A stretch of 64,000 bases of DNA from Mycoemilia scoparia (lineage: Eukaryota > Kickxellomycota > Kickxellomycetes > Kickxellales > Kickxellaceae), in the NCBI GenBank assembly GCA_027575805.1, contig JANBPU010000025.1, positions 1 through 64,000 of the forward strand. The letters run 5' to 3'. How positions within the stretch are numbered: position 1 is the stretch's first letter; each line of letters starts with the position of its first letter. Of this stretch, positions 23,124-35,238 are shown piece by piece. The notes under the pieces were generated by a model, which saw only the letters and a program-made list of their open reading frames with translations, was not told the origin of the DNA and searched no databases. The translations under genes and the position numbers were made by a program.

Positions 23124-24346
23124 ATGGACCCTTCCAATACTCACCACCACCAACAGCAACAGCAGTTACATCACTCAATGGCAGGTATGTGAGAAGCTCC
23201 ACCAACGCACACGCAATTTATTTATATGGCTGCAAGCTATTGTGCACTCATAGAATGCACTGTACCAACAATTCCCACTCTACTTCAACACACGAATGGT
23301 ACAATGATATACTAAAATCTATAATGAAATTTAGATATTCCGCAGCAACAGGTCGGTTCTCCATCCCAGGTTGGAGGCGGAGTCGTACCAACTGGAGATC
23401 CTCTCCAAGATTTTTTCAACCAATTCTGGGAAACCCAAAACCGTGAAATCCAAGAAACAGAGCCGGATTTCCGGTCGAACATTTTACCATTAGCCAGGAT
23501 CAAGAAAGTCATGAAGTCGGATCCCGATGTTAAAGTGCAAATGATTAGTGCTGAGGCCCCAATATTGTTTTCTAAAGCTTGCGAGATATTTATAAATGAG
23601 CTGACCCAGCGAGCATGGATGAATGCAGAAGAAAATAAGCGCAGGACTCTTCAGAGACAAGACGTTTCGGCTGCTACTACTAAGAGCGAGATGTTTGATT
23701 TCCTAATCGATGTTGTGCCCAGAGAAGATGTTATTAACAAAAAGGCAACTTCTACGACTAAGGAAGAGGTTTGTATCTACCTGTTAAGTGCTTTGCTTGT
23801 TGGAACGATGATGATGTGTAGTGATCAATCTTGAGCTTGAGATTAAAATATCGCGGTTTTAATGTTATTTATTTATAGTCTATTCCTCAGCACACACAAG
23901 CATCTGCCGCTGCCGCGGCGGCAGCAGCAGCGGCGGTTGGTGATATGACCGGCGTAGGAGGAAACATCAATGGTGCAAGAGTAACAGACGCCATTGGGCA
24001 AGTGTCTCCAGTATCAGCAAATTCGTTTCTGGGAAATTCTGGGGTTAATCCGCAACTCTACGCCCAGCAGTTTGCACAGTTTGCCGAGGTCCTACAGCAC
24101 TCACACCCAGATCGTGCTGCAGCTGCAGCAGCACTTGCTGGGCAAAGGAACAACTACTATTCACAGTTTGGTCAGGGTCAGGCGCAATGGACCGCTCGTA
24201 AGGATGATCCAGTTTCGATGGCGGCGGTAGCTGCAGCTGCAACCAGCTACGCTTCTTATGGCCAGACGCCGACAAAGAGTGATGTTGATTCCAAGATAGG
24301 TGGTTCGATTGATGACGATGAGAGTGGACAGAAGGAGGAATTATAA
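23124..24346 (+). CDS. hap5: CCAAT-binding factor subunit HAP5 / NF-YC
   Basis: Three exons (23124-23184, 23335-23768, 23879-24346) give 320 residues. After a His/Gln-rich start, residues about 40-135 form the histone-fold core: DFFNQFWETQ, LPLARIKKVMKSDPDVKVQM, ISAEAPILFSKACEIFI, NELTQRAW, then NKRRTLQRQDVSAA and FDFLIDVVPR. These match the H2A-like subunit of the CCAAT-binding complex, which pairs with NF-YB/Hap3 and recruits NF-YA/Hap2 in the nucleus. The third exon begins with a polyalanine run and codes for a Gln/Ala/Gly-rich tail that may activate transcription. In fungi the complex controls respiration, iron and nitrogen genes. Its partners are not in this window. Confidence 0.95.
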
Positions 24347-24568
24347 CATGTACTCCAATCCCTATGACATTATCGGCATAATATAACAAGATACTATAAT
24401 GGCCATTATTCCCTTCCCAAAAGTATATTATTTCTACCTCCTCCCCGATCGCCCACTGCCCTATTCTTGTCCTTCAAACAATTTTCTTTTAGCCTTTACA
24501 TATACTACTCACTATAACAAATAAATATATTATAAATAGATCTTCAAATGAAATATTGAGAAAATAAC

Positions 24569-25597
24569 CTATAGACCCATGTTTACAATTTCCTTATGAG
24601 TATACAAACGCGAATATTTTGTGACGTGATCTAGTAAGGAACCTTCCGGTGCTTCGAAAATAGGAGCTCTAACACCTTCATCATTTTTATACAAGTCTCT
24701 GCGTTGCTTGGCAATTGGCACTCTAAAGCTAAATGCTCGTAGCTTTTCCTTGGGATCGGTCTTTTCGACCTCACGGATAATAGCGAGGTCCAATGGTCCT
24801 ACAATCATCTCACCCATCAAGTCGATTAGTCTTCTGGCGCCAACAAGACTGATCAGGTAGCCATGGTTACAATAGGGCTTTGTAGCTGGAACGAAATCAA
24901 TATCGTTCACGACAAAGATGCCTCGGTCTTCGAATATAGAGCAATGGCCAAAGAACATCAGATCCCAGCCCGGGTCCTTATAACCAGGTTTAAGGTCCTT
25001 TGGAACAAACTCCTGTGAAATGTTGTTTTTGGTGGCTGTGCCGTTCATCAGGTCAAGTGCATAATGGATTTTGTAGTGAATGTTCATGGAAAAATCCACG
25101 TCATCTTCAAAAATGGTGCTGATCTCGTGTCCATTTCTGATAATATCTCTCCAGACCTTGACATGTGAGAGCCAGCACCCCTTTTGGTTGTCTCGAATGT
25201 GCGGTTTGCCGGCGTTTAGTTCTTTGTATCCCTTCATTTGTGGGTTAACTTCCACTCCCATAGAAAATTCGACATCAAGGCCAGTGTGGTCGAAAAGAGA
25301 CTTAACCCGGGCTCTTCTGTCAACGCGATCTTTCATTGATATACAGTATATTTTGTCGGTGTACAATGTTGATGGACCTCGTTTGGCAAACTTGTTGTTC
25401 CTTCTGTTGCTGGCCACTATAGTAGTAAAATATCTGGAATCGGATATCCTATAACCTTTGGGGATGCCCTTCATAACCCTGACCAAGGTGTTTGAAGTGA
25501 AGCTCCATAGTAGTACGACCAATGCAGCTAAAATCAGAAGCCTGATAGCTCTCGAAATATGTGATCGATATATCGAAGTGCTCGGTATAGCCGACAT
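24569..25597 (-). CDS. membrane-anchored glycosyltransferase, family 25-like
   Basis: A single exon of 342 residues. It has type II topology: a basic N terminus, then one membrane segment (LLILAALVVLLWSF, about residues 19-33). The lumenal part starts with YCISMKDRVDRRARVKSLF, the opening motif of GT25 (LPS-type beta-galactosyltransferase) proteins. Next come GCWLSHVKVWRDII and FEDDVDF, where the Asp residues should hold the metal and sugar nucleotide, then a YLISLVGARRLID helix. These blocks and their order match fungal GT25 members of the Golgi. Donor and acceptor cannot be read from sequence. It is convergent with hap5, with only 222 bases between the stop codons. Confidence 0.85.
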   Translation of the reverse strand: MSAIPSTSIYRSHISRAIRLLILAALVVLLWSFTSNTLVRVMKGIPKGYRISDSRYFTTIVASNRRNNKFAKRGPSTLYTDKIYCISMKDRVDRRARVKSLFDHTGLDVEFSMGVEVNPQMKGYKELNAGKPHIRDNQKGCWLSHVKVWRDIIRNGHEISTIFEDDVDFSMNIHYKIHYALDLMNGTATKNNISQEFVPKDLKPGYKDPGWDLMFFGHCSIFEDRGIFVVNDIDFVPATKPYCNHGYLISLVGARRLIDLMGEMIVGPLDLAIIREVEKTDPKEKLRAFSFRVPIAKQRRDLYKNDEGVRAPIFEAPEGSLLDHVTKYSRLYTHKEIVNMGL

Positions 25598-27294
25598 ATT
25601 TTAATATGGATCTATGTATCAAAAGATTTTTTTAGTACAAGAAGAATAACTCGAGTACAATATCAAAGTAAGAGGCATATGGTGATAGAAACCAAACAAA
25701 GTAAGAAATGTCTGTGTTTAACACTTTTACAAAGAATGTTTTATAGAGTAATTGTGTAAAAATGTAGTAAAAGTATGCAATGCTTGCAAAGAAAATAAGC
25801 CTAAGATTTAGAATACTGCTGGAAAGGACACAGTTTTTCCGAAGCAAAAACGTTTTCCAGATGGTCGAGCACACCAGAGTTAAAAACATCATAATGTTGG
25901 CTTAGCTACCTTGGTTTTAATTGATATTAAAGATTGTTTATATCCTATGATAATGTGTATAAAACTGAATAAAGATCCATTTTGATATAATGGTTTTATA
26001 GAATCACATATATCTTTATAAGCTCTCATGTTTATCCATACTATTGTATTAAGTTGAATTTCACAACTGATTAGTCGCAAAAGGGCTGCGGGTGGTTCCC
26101 AGCAAAATATACCACAATTTCGAATTATAATTTTTAGTGATTTCAAAAGTTCTGATGTATGTTAAGATATATAGCGTTATTATTATTGTTGTTGTAATTT
26201 GATTCTTACCAACTATTGCCTATTATCATTCCTCTTCTATTTGCATTTAAATGTACTTCTATTATGATTTTTGGGGCCTTTTATATCTAATAACTTGTAA
26301 AATAATCCAAGTACCATCCTTTTTATTGAACACCATGTGTACTTCGGCCAGTTATGCAATTTGCCCAGATCATTGGCATATCAAAAGAGTTGCAGGAATT
26401 AAGTAGGTTATGCCTATTCAAAGACCGTGTATTTTTTGTGTTGCTCACTTTTGAACACAACATAATTGTCGCCAGCCTTGCGTCTGGTGACAGCTTTACA
26501 CACTTTATTCGGTTGTTTTTGCCTATTGATAAGTTCAGGAGACTAGGCCCAAGTCGGGTCAAATTACATATTATTTTATGGAGCTGCAATGGCAAGATTA
26601 ATACAATACGATTCCAATAAAATGTAATAGTCCAAGAACTATAAGCTCTCCAATACTTCTCTTTTAAGTATATATGGGCAGTATCTCGGATCAACTACCA
26701 CCCCATATCTACCATGTTAGCGGTATTCCCTTAAATTGTGTTCTAAACTAACATTAAGGCCAGCACGGCCCACAAACATTTTTCATAGAAAAGTTATCAA
26801 CATAATTTCGATGGGACTTGACTTTTCTTAACTGATAATTAATGGGGTGATCACTCAATGTATGCATAAGTGTGAGTGAGTTGGCTATTGTGGTTCTTGA
26901 TACTAAACTGACCATTTCTCACCACAAAGGGACACACAAACTCTCTATTCCACCACTGTCAAGTCTATAGACTTGGTGCTTTTGATATATTCAGCACGCT
27001 CCTTTTACTTTACACATTTGTTTTATTTTCAAGGTATGTTAATATTAACTAGCAAGCTGTCTGTCTACTCTTGTGCATTTTGCTTTGCAATGACATCACC
27101 TGTCATTCGCAGCCCTGAATCCCCAGTTGAAATGTTTTGCATTGTAATGCCTTGAAGGTTAAGGGGAATACATTATTCCCTAAATCAAGACAATTTCATG
27201 CTATACAGGACCTTTAATTTGCCGCACATGGGAAAGAAAAAGGAAGGCACTAACTTGACTTATACTACATTTGTGATGTTCAGTGAAGGGTTGA
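25598..27294. other. intergenic with repeat R4
   Basis: Contains repeat R4 (26049-26310). Remaining frames, such as 26323-26694 on either strand, are overlapping and lack protein-like composition. Confidence 0.55.
26049..26310 (+). repeat. dispersed repeat, family R, copy 4
   Basis: Begins TATTAAGTTGAATTTCAC, keeps GGTTCCCAGCAAAATATACC, TTCTGATGTATGTTAAGATA, TTTGATTCTTACCAACTATT and TTTTTGGGGCC, and ends AACTTGTAAAATAATCCAAG. It is the best match to copy 5. Confidence 0.8.
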
Positions 27295-30200
27295 ATGTAT
27301 AGAAGTGAGCAATACGGAAGGTCTTCAGGTTCCAGTTCCCGTTCCAAGGGCTCCCACAACAGCCAGTCATTGGAGGGTCGCTCCTTCTACCCAAATTCCA
27401 TGTCAAGTAAGCTGCCATTGCATTCATATAATGGAATACACCTGTATCAATATCCCAAATAGCCACAGTGCTTATTCTTTGCTCTTTGCAACGACATTAT
27501 TTCCGTAGAGTCAAAGAAAAATGCATTCCAACCTTCGGTAAAAGCACCACCACTGTTATTCAACGCGTTAAAGTCTACACAAAGCTGTACGACAAAAGGG
27601 ACACCTGCCACGTCATTTTCAACTACTGGTGATTCGCACCTTTCATATTCATCATCAGTACTGGGAGCGACATCTTCTGGGACTGCCTCTACACTATCTC
27701 CACAAGGTCATGCTTCTACAATTACTTCTGCTTCAGCATCGGTTTTGACTCCAGCACGTAACTCCACAACAGGTACTCTTGGTATCAAGTCTACGTCTTC
27801 TGTTAACGATGTTTCTACGGGATCCAGCAGAAATCTTAACGCAGAGGATAAATGGAGGAGTAGCCCTTCGTCCACTTCTGGTCTCAAGCTAAGGCCTTTA
27901 TCGTCGTCTCATACGGGCAGGAGAAGGTTAGACACTGCTGCAACTACCGCGGGTGGCGTTGTAAAATCCAGTGCCTCGCCAAATGCATCGCCATCAAACG
28001 CAGGGTACCCCAATGCTCCAAAAGTTCTGTCCAAGCCTTGGGCCCAAGCCGTTGCTGAATCCCTGAAAAATAATTCCAATGCGGGCGTTGGTGATTCGTA
28101 TGACCAGATAAGCGAAGATGATGGTGACAGCGACTTATCAAAAATGGCAGAATCACATATCGGCGCTTCTAAACCAGTTTCAAGTACGCCACAGAAGAAG
28201 CCTGGTGCAAAGACACTCCAGAGTCTAGGCGAAGTCGGAAATTGGGACGAAGAAACTGAGGAGGACATTGATTTCAGCACTGGAGTTGTTGAGTTTGCTG
28301 ACGGCACTTCTGTCAAAATCGGACGTGACAAGCTGCGTGAGAGCCCACCACCAAGCCCAAAGAAGCAGGAAAGCAAAGTTCCTTCAATATCTCAGGACAA
28401 GTCAAGTGAGAATGAAGACAAGCATACCATGAGCAAAGACCGGGAATCTCAAAGTGGTAGAAAAGCCGATAATGCTTATCATACACATACACAACCCCGT
28501 GAAGAGAATAATGATCAATATCGGAGTAAAAGCCGCTACCAAGACCTGGAAGGTCGATCAAGGTACGAGTCTCGGGATGGTTCTGCTGGTGCTTATAACG
28601 ACCGTGACAACTATCATCGTGGTCATGGTAGATACAACGATGACTTTCAGCAGGCACAGCGGCGTTACCCAAGGAGAAATTCATTTGGTCGGGGTGATGG
28701 ATATGAGCATCGGGATGGCTGGGATAGGCGGAATAGAAGGGACAACTTTAGTAGTAATGATAGAATGGACAATGATCCATTTAGGGAAAGGGGTGGCTAT
28801 CGCGAGGACAATAGAAGGTACCCCGATAGGCGCCAGCGGTCAATTGATGCAAGCAGGCAAGAACCACGTCCTGAGGCAAGCGAGAACAATGGTCGGCAGT
28901 ATCGCATTAGGTCGCAGTCAAGAAATAGAGATTCTGGAGAGACAAATTTCATTAGCCACACCAAGGAAAGAATCACTATCCTTTCTCGAGGCCCACCAAG
29001 AGGGGAGGTTAAGGAAGCTGAAAATGAAGAAGCCCCCAAAAGCGATGGTAAAGATCTTCCAAAAGACTCTCAGCTAGGCTCCAGCAAAGCAGGTCAACGA
29101 AGAGAAGGTGATGAGGATAGAGCATGGGTTTCTAAAGACCACCAGAATGATTCCAATGCAAGATCCAGGAATAGGGGAGGCTCTAGTAGATCTAGATCTC
29201 GAAATCCAGAATTCAGACGCCGACGCGGGTCCAATGCAGATCGCTATCAGAACAGAAGCGAACCTCCAAAAAAAGATGAATCGCAAGGTGTATCCCATGA
29301 TAGCCAGCGCCCGTATTTCAAATCTAAACATCAACGCGGAAGCTCACCATCCAACCATTGTGCCACAAGCACTACCAGATCTGCAGCAGACCTAGCGGTC
29401 TCATGGAGACGTCGAGAACCACCCAACCCTACTCCTGCTGACGAAATAAAAAAACCAGCAGACTCTGTTGACAACAACGCGAAATCACAGAAATCCTCCG
29501 ATGCAGAGCTGGTTTCAAATCTGCAGAGCATGTGCAAGATAGACGAGGATAGTGATGTATTGAGCTCATCAGTGATAAAAGAAAAAAGGTCCAATACTAC
29601 GGATGAAAATACAATGTCTGCTCCTCCTTTCAAGAGCTTTAGCAAGACTAACTACCATACTCAGTCAAACAGCATCGACCATAAGCTACTTAAGCCCAGC
29701 GAAAAATCTTCAGGATCCTCACCTAGTCGTAAGCAGTCCATCAGTGATGTCCTCAGCGGTTCTAATGCACCAATTTTGCCCCAGACTATGGTTGCGGATA
29801 TACTTGGCGACAAAACCCATCATCGCGGCTCTATGTCTGGACCTCACATATCCAACCATATTTCTATTTCTAGTGCCAGCGGGGTTTTGGCAAACAGAAG
29901 CAATACATGCTACAGCGCAGAAACTATTACTGGTTCCAGTACGTTTGTGGAAAGCCGTGGTGATGTAGGACTGGCTACGGAAAAGAATAAAAAATCAGAC
30001 CCACTTAGTAAGCTTTCACATGACCATAGTCGATCGCGCTCTGCAACATCCAATGTCGAAAGTGGTAGCAGAGAAAGCGACTCCAATATCGCATCCTCAT
30101 CATCTGCTGGTCACCACTCAAACGTGGGCCCTACTGGAAATTATCATGGCTTGGCCAGAGCTGATCCTCATGACAGACTTAACATTCATGGCAACCAGAA

Positions 30201-32460
30201 TCCACAATGGTCACCTTCTTACAATGTATCTTCCTCTATAGCTGTCGCCAAGCAGCACTTTGGTTCCCAGCAGCTTCCACTTGCCAATAGTGGCAAAAAT
30301 ATCAACTTTTATTCATCTCCTCATTCTACTCCAGGTGGGCATTGGACATCACAGCAACACTCACGACATCAGACTCCAGCATTTGCGCCATTCGGACCAC
30401 CAACCCATGCACAAGATGACTCAAGACAGACTGCAGCCTTACCTTGGAATGTAAGACAGTTATCCGAATCAAATCAGCCCAGAAACGCGACGTTTTCTCC
30501 GCCATTCACCCAACCTCGCGATGGTATATATGGTTCATCAGATTCTATCTTATCTGGACCAGTGAGTACCACCCGACCACAGTATGGTCAGAACCATGTA
30601 GGCTACAATAATAACAACTCCGGTACTTTCAATATACCCGGTGTACAGCATGAAGGAAAGGGGCCATCTAGCAATGCTCGCGATGTTGGCCTTTATCATG
30701 GGCCTATTTCTCGTCCTGAATTTGGTTCACACCATAACCGACACACAAAAACAGGCTACCAGCCCCATGGCCATCATCAACAAGAGTCTGGGGGGTATAA
30801 CCGTGGGCGTCGTCCATCTCGTGGATCTAGCCACAACGATGAGTTTGGTAGAGATCCATACATGGGTCATAGATCGCCAGGAAGGCCTATTCCAGATAAT
30901 TCCAGCCAAATCTCTCAACAGGATACTCACCTTCATGGAGCCAATCCAGCCCTAGGAAGTGGAGGTGGAAGAAATCGCAACAGGACCAACAGTGTTCGCA
31001 GTAGCGATCGTGGCTCTGGTGGTAACATAACTCCCACCCCTCCATTTGGTCCAACCATGGGTCCGCACAATATGCTGCAAGGTGCTGGTGCCAACTTACC
31101 ACCCCAGCATCCTCACCACCATGTTAATCACTCACAAGGATACATGCCATCTTCCAGTCTTCGACCAAAAATTCCACCTCCTTATAACGGCTTTCAGCAA
31201 TATCCTGCACCCTACTTGGGATCTCCAAGCAATGTCATGGTTCCACAGACAGTTGGGTTTAGCCAGCCTATAGTTGGAGGAATGCCTATACACACTCACC
31301 CTGTTGCCAGCCCCTACGGTGCTAATAGACCTCAACACCATCCTCACCAAATCTCGCATGTATACCACCCAATGCAGCAGCAGATGGCAGGATATCCTAT
31401 GGGCACTCCACCACCCCCTCCACATAACATCCACCAAGGCTATATAAGACCTCCGATGGCTCCAATGACGCCACAGCCCATCATGGGCCAATACTCACCA
31501 TTGCTGTCAACGACCACATCTGTACCACCACAGGGATCTGTAGTGAACCCGGGCAACAACAGCCCCATGGCCATTATTTCGGGTGTTCAGTATACTGAGA
31601 ACGCGCCTAACATGCCAAATCCTAATAAACCAGATGCCGCACCCATCTCTGTTGCTCAAACAAATTCTAACATCAGATCTTCGACTTCAGATCCGCCACC
31701 CAATGTGCCAAAAAACGTAGTAGCTAAGTCACTGGCCCCTAAAGGTTCCCTTCCTGAAAACGATGCTGGTAAAGGCAAAGAGGAGGTCACAAAGGAAAGT
31801 GCTGCTCCCAATCAGCTGCTTATTCATTCAACTAAGGGTACAGAAAAGAGTACTAAAGGTGATAATAATAAGGCCAATGCTTTAGATAAGGAAGTTAAAG
31901 AGAGCCTGGAGAGCAGGACAGATCATGTTGATAAAACAGAGCCTAGAATAGCAAATTCTGAAAAAGGAACAACAATGGTAGCTGAGGAGAAAACCAAACC
32001 TGAGCCTAACTCCAAGTCAACAAAGGGCGATCAGAAATCAGAAGGTCCCATTGGAGAGAGCCCTTCCCATATTCCTAACCATCATCATCGTGGTCGTGGT
32101 GGCCGAGGCAGGGGTGGAGGTAACCGCGGGCGGGGTCGTGGTCGAGGACACCATAAAGGCCCATCAGATTATGCTCAGAAACCAATCAGGGATAACAATG
32201 ATGGATCACCACCAGCAGCCACAAAAACCAGAGCCAAAGATGAATATCATGGCCGTGGGCACCACCACCGTCGGGGTAATCGTGATAGATCGATATCCCA
32301 GTCTGGAAGAGGAAGAAGACCAAGCCGACCAAACAATAGAAAAGATGTACCAGAACTGCAAGAGAAGTATAAATCCGTTGCCACACATAAGCAACCAGGC
32401 GGCAATGCACGCAGTGAAACAGTAGAAGCAAAAAAGACTGTTGTGGAGGGATCAAAGTAG
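27295..32460 (+). CDS. large disordered RS/RGG-rich protein, possible RNA-granule component
   Basis: Two exons (27295-27406, 27509-32460) give 1687 residues. The first ATG, MYRSEQYGRSS, joins in phase through a GTAAGC donor and a CCGTAG acceptor. Nearly all of it looks disordered. Features in order: a short conserved-looking block WDEETEEDIDFSTGVVEFAD (about 281-300), Arg/Asp/Ser-Tyr-rich RS-like repeats (350-560), WRRREPPNPTPADEI, long Ser/Asn/His/Gln/Pro regions (Pro/Met/Gln-rich near 1200-1330), a Lys/Glu block, and RGG-type repeats (GRGGRGRGGG, about 1563-1588). RGG and RS tracts bind RNA in many proteins; the rest is inference. No catalytic domain is visible and I cannot name a family. 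Confidence 0.85.
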
Positions 32461-32810
32461 AATAACTGGAAACAATCGTACATTTGGTTTATATAAAAGC
32501 AGCCACACATCACCCATCGACATGTCATCAGTATTAATCAAACTAATCGTACAAAACCAATATACAAATTTTTATCCATAAAGGCATGGCACTCTCATTT
32601 TACTTTATATAATCAATGTCAAAATCCATAATAACAATAAACTGGAATGTAATTCCGATTTTCAATAAAAGGATATTTAATTTATGGTTAGATTTATAAG
32701 GATTCTATTCGATATAATATAATATAAATATGATATAAAACCCTCAAAATGACATGACTATAATCTTTTTTCCCTAGAAACCAATGTGGCTCCATTGTAA
32801 TCATCGAAGA

Positions 32811-34006
32811 CTACTTTGACTGATCCTCGATCTTTCTTGATTCTATTCTAGAAATAATGTCAGCGTGGCGAATTGGTTCGGGTACACGAAATTTGCAACA
32901 AATTGAAGTCAATGCCAAAGCAACATCTAAAGACACACGATGTCCAACTGAAACAAATATTGGCGAAGTTATTTCAGGCGTTGGCGCCAATGCCTATATG
33001 ATCATGAAAAATAATAACCAAGCAATGTTTTTTAAACCTCTGAAAAGATGCAATGTGTACATCTATTTACGCGTTTGTGCTTTTTTGTTGATGAATCGCT
33101 GACCGCGAATACTTACGGCGCCGTAAATGAATCCAGATTTATCTTTTATGTGCAGCACATTTTGGCCATCCACCAGGCATTCCTTGAACTTGGATTTCAC
33201 GCCATTCATTGTAAGAAGTATTTCATCGCTGGAGTTGTGCGTTAGTTGGAGAAAGTTTTTGGCCACTCCAATCGTTGGAATATTTAGCGAGACGCCAATA
33301 TGACATGCAGATCCAAACTTACGTGGATGCAAAACACCATTTCCATCAACAAACAAAACCTAATTTTGATGAAATGTTGGTTTGGTGGACTGGACACATC
33401 AATTATTGGCTTTAAATATCCAATTTTATGGCGCTGACTTTCATATATATTTTTCCGTTTACCTGAGGTACTAGTTCCGGTCGCTTTTGGATTAATCTCT
33501 TGTGAAGTGTGAGGAAATGGGGCAATTCTTTAAAGGCTAGATATCCGGCCTTGTAAGGCACAGTCATCAGACATTCGATGGTGTCTTTGTAAATGACCTG
33601 ATAGTCATGTGCGATTTTGTTTGGTTAGAAGGCTAATATGAGTGCGACTATGCCATGTGATTGGGGTTACTTGCCTTGAGCGATGGATATTCTAGTATAA
33701 CATAAGCTGCAACTGCAACATCATCCCGATTCCTTGGATAGCTAATATCCATCCCAGCAATGTATCTGAGATTGTCAAACCCCTCAATGCTGCCGCTTTT
33801 ATCGCCATCAGAGGCATAGGTTGGCGTAAAGTCTATGCTGTCGGTTAAACAGAGCTGCTGACGAAGCTGTTCCTGTGTTCTATGGGTCGTATTTTAGGAA
33901 TCAAGATGGCATTCTGCTATTATTATTTCGTACTGGAAATTTTATTTCCTATGGATCGTGCCACTAACCTATCCCACTCCTCTATCTGACTGGCACTTGG
34001 CTCCAT
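32811..34006 (-). CDS. Endonuclease V (deoxyinosine 3' endonuclease)
   Basis: Five exons (34006-33969, 33879-33675, 33597-33463, 33359-33117, 32993-32811) give 267 residues, the usual size. Endonuclease V cuts one bond 3' of inosine in nucleic acid. The metal ligands are in place: Asp57 in AGMDISY, Glu105 in LAFKE and Asp131 in LFVDGNG; Lys160 in IGVAKNFL and His225 in VSVGHRVS are also seen. [12 protein letters not shown] and PEPIRHAD complete the family pattern. The second intron has a GC donor (AAG|GCAAGT); reading it as an intron is required to join YPSLK to VIYKD in frame. Eukaryotic members act mainly on inosine in RNA. Confidence 0.95.
33598..33674 (-). other. GC-AG intron in the endonuclease V gene
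   Basis: Donor AAG|GCAAGTAA and acceptor ACTATCAG. Phase 0. Conserved residues sit on both sides and no GT donor nearby keeps the frame. Confidence 0.85.
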
Positions 34007-35238
34007 AGCTGTCCAATGTGCTTCTTATCTGAATTTGCAAACGTGTTACTTGCGCTTCAAGTGCATGATCCAGCATCAAGCCGCAACAATTGTCTTTTTG
34101 CACCGCCTATAAGAATTATGGTATGGCATATTACGCTCTTGAACAACTAGTTCCTTTTCTCTATCCCTTGGGCCAGATAGCATGTTGTTGATAAGGATGG
34201 CTTTTAGCCGCCCCAAAAAAGCCCAACAAATATTTGTAGGATTATTACTAGAGAATCTACGAGGAAATGGTAACAGTCAAACCTCTTGTTCTCTCAAAAT
34301 TCTCCGGCTACCTTGGAGTTCACATGCAACACGCTTGGCGCCTGACCAAAGCCCATGAGGACGCCTTATCAAACCTCCTATAAAAATAGATAATATTGCC
34401 CCGCTTTGTTTTGTGGCACTGTGCCTGCACGTGTGCAAATAACTATACCAATGGTCCTCATACTACTACTGTGTATGAACACCTTTTGAACTACACTTGT
34501 ATTTGCCTGATTCATTCGAAAAGTAGCAACATTAAAACGAAGTAAGGGATCAAGCAGTCAATAGCCCATACCAGACATGGGATATTTTATCCACTTATTT
34601 ATCCAGTAAATTTGCAACGAGCGCACATTTACTGTTGCAGCTCTTGGGCCTATCACATTTAATTCGCCTATCGCCGCATGTGCCTGCACCGCAAACAATT
34701 TATTTCGATTTTAGCTTTCTGGCATGGTGCTGGGCCGTTTAAATCAATAGCATTTCTAAGGGCAGACGATGGCCGCCTATGCCCTTGATCCGCCATGGTA
34801 TGTGCGAGGAGAGATAACGCAATTGGGCAAGCACTTTTGCATGCCTGTCTGATAAGCAGACTGTAGCTGATGGTGGTTGTAATGGGCCTGGGCCTGGCTT
34901 ATCTCTAACACCCAGATATACGTTTACTGCCCACGGGGTGCGGAGGATTGAGATAACCCCTGGCAACAAACATGAGCTAACCTATCTCGGACCTTTAGCT
35001 AGTGCGTCCTCCTATTGCGAACGGGCCTTGTCTATCGAATAAATCTCCGTTGCCTGGGTGCCTTTTTCTATGCGCAAGTGTGCATGATAATTTCCCGCAC
35101 TGCTCTATAAACCCCTTTCCCTTCTTATATCTGAAGTTCCACTGTGATCTACCTGAGCTCTCTGTAAATATATAAACCATTGCGCTAGTCTGGGCTGTAG
35201 GTTACTCGCTATCCTGTACACATACCTAGTATTTAATT
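34007..35238. other. divergent promoter region between endonuclease V and carnitine acetyltransferase
   Basis: About 1.2 kb. A TATA box lies near the right end. No repeat of the M or R families and no coding sequence recognised. Confidence 0.55.
35171..35176 (+). promoter_or_regulatory. TATA box of the carnitine acetyltransferase gene
   Basis: TATAAA, 63 bases before the first start codon (35239), which would favour the long, presequence-bearing form. Confidence 0.45.

Noticed and set aside
32857..33245. Plus-strand frames over the endonuclease V exons
   Set aside because: Antisense shadows; the minus-strand exons carry the conserved catalytic residues.
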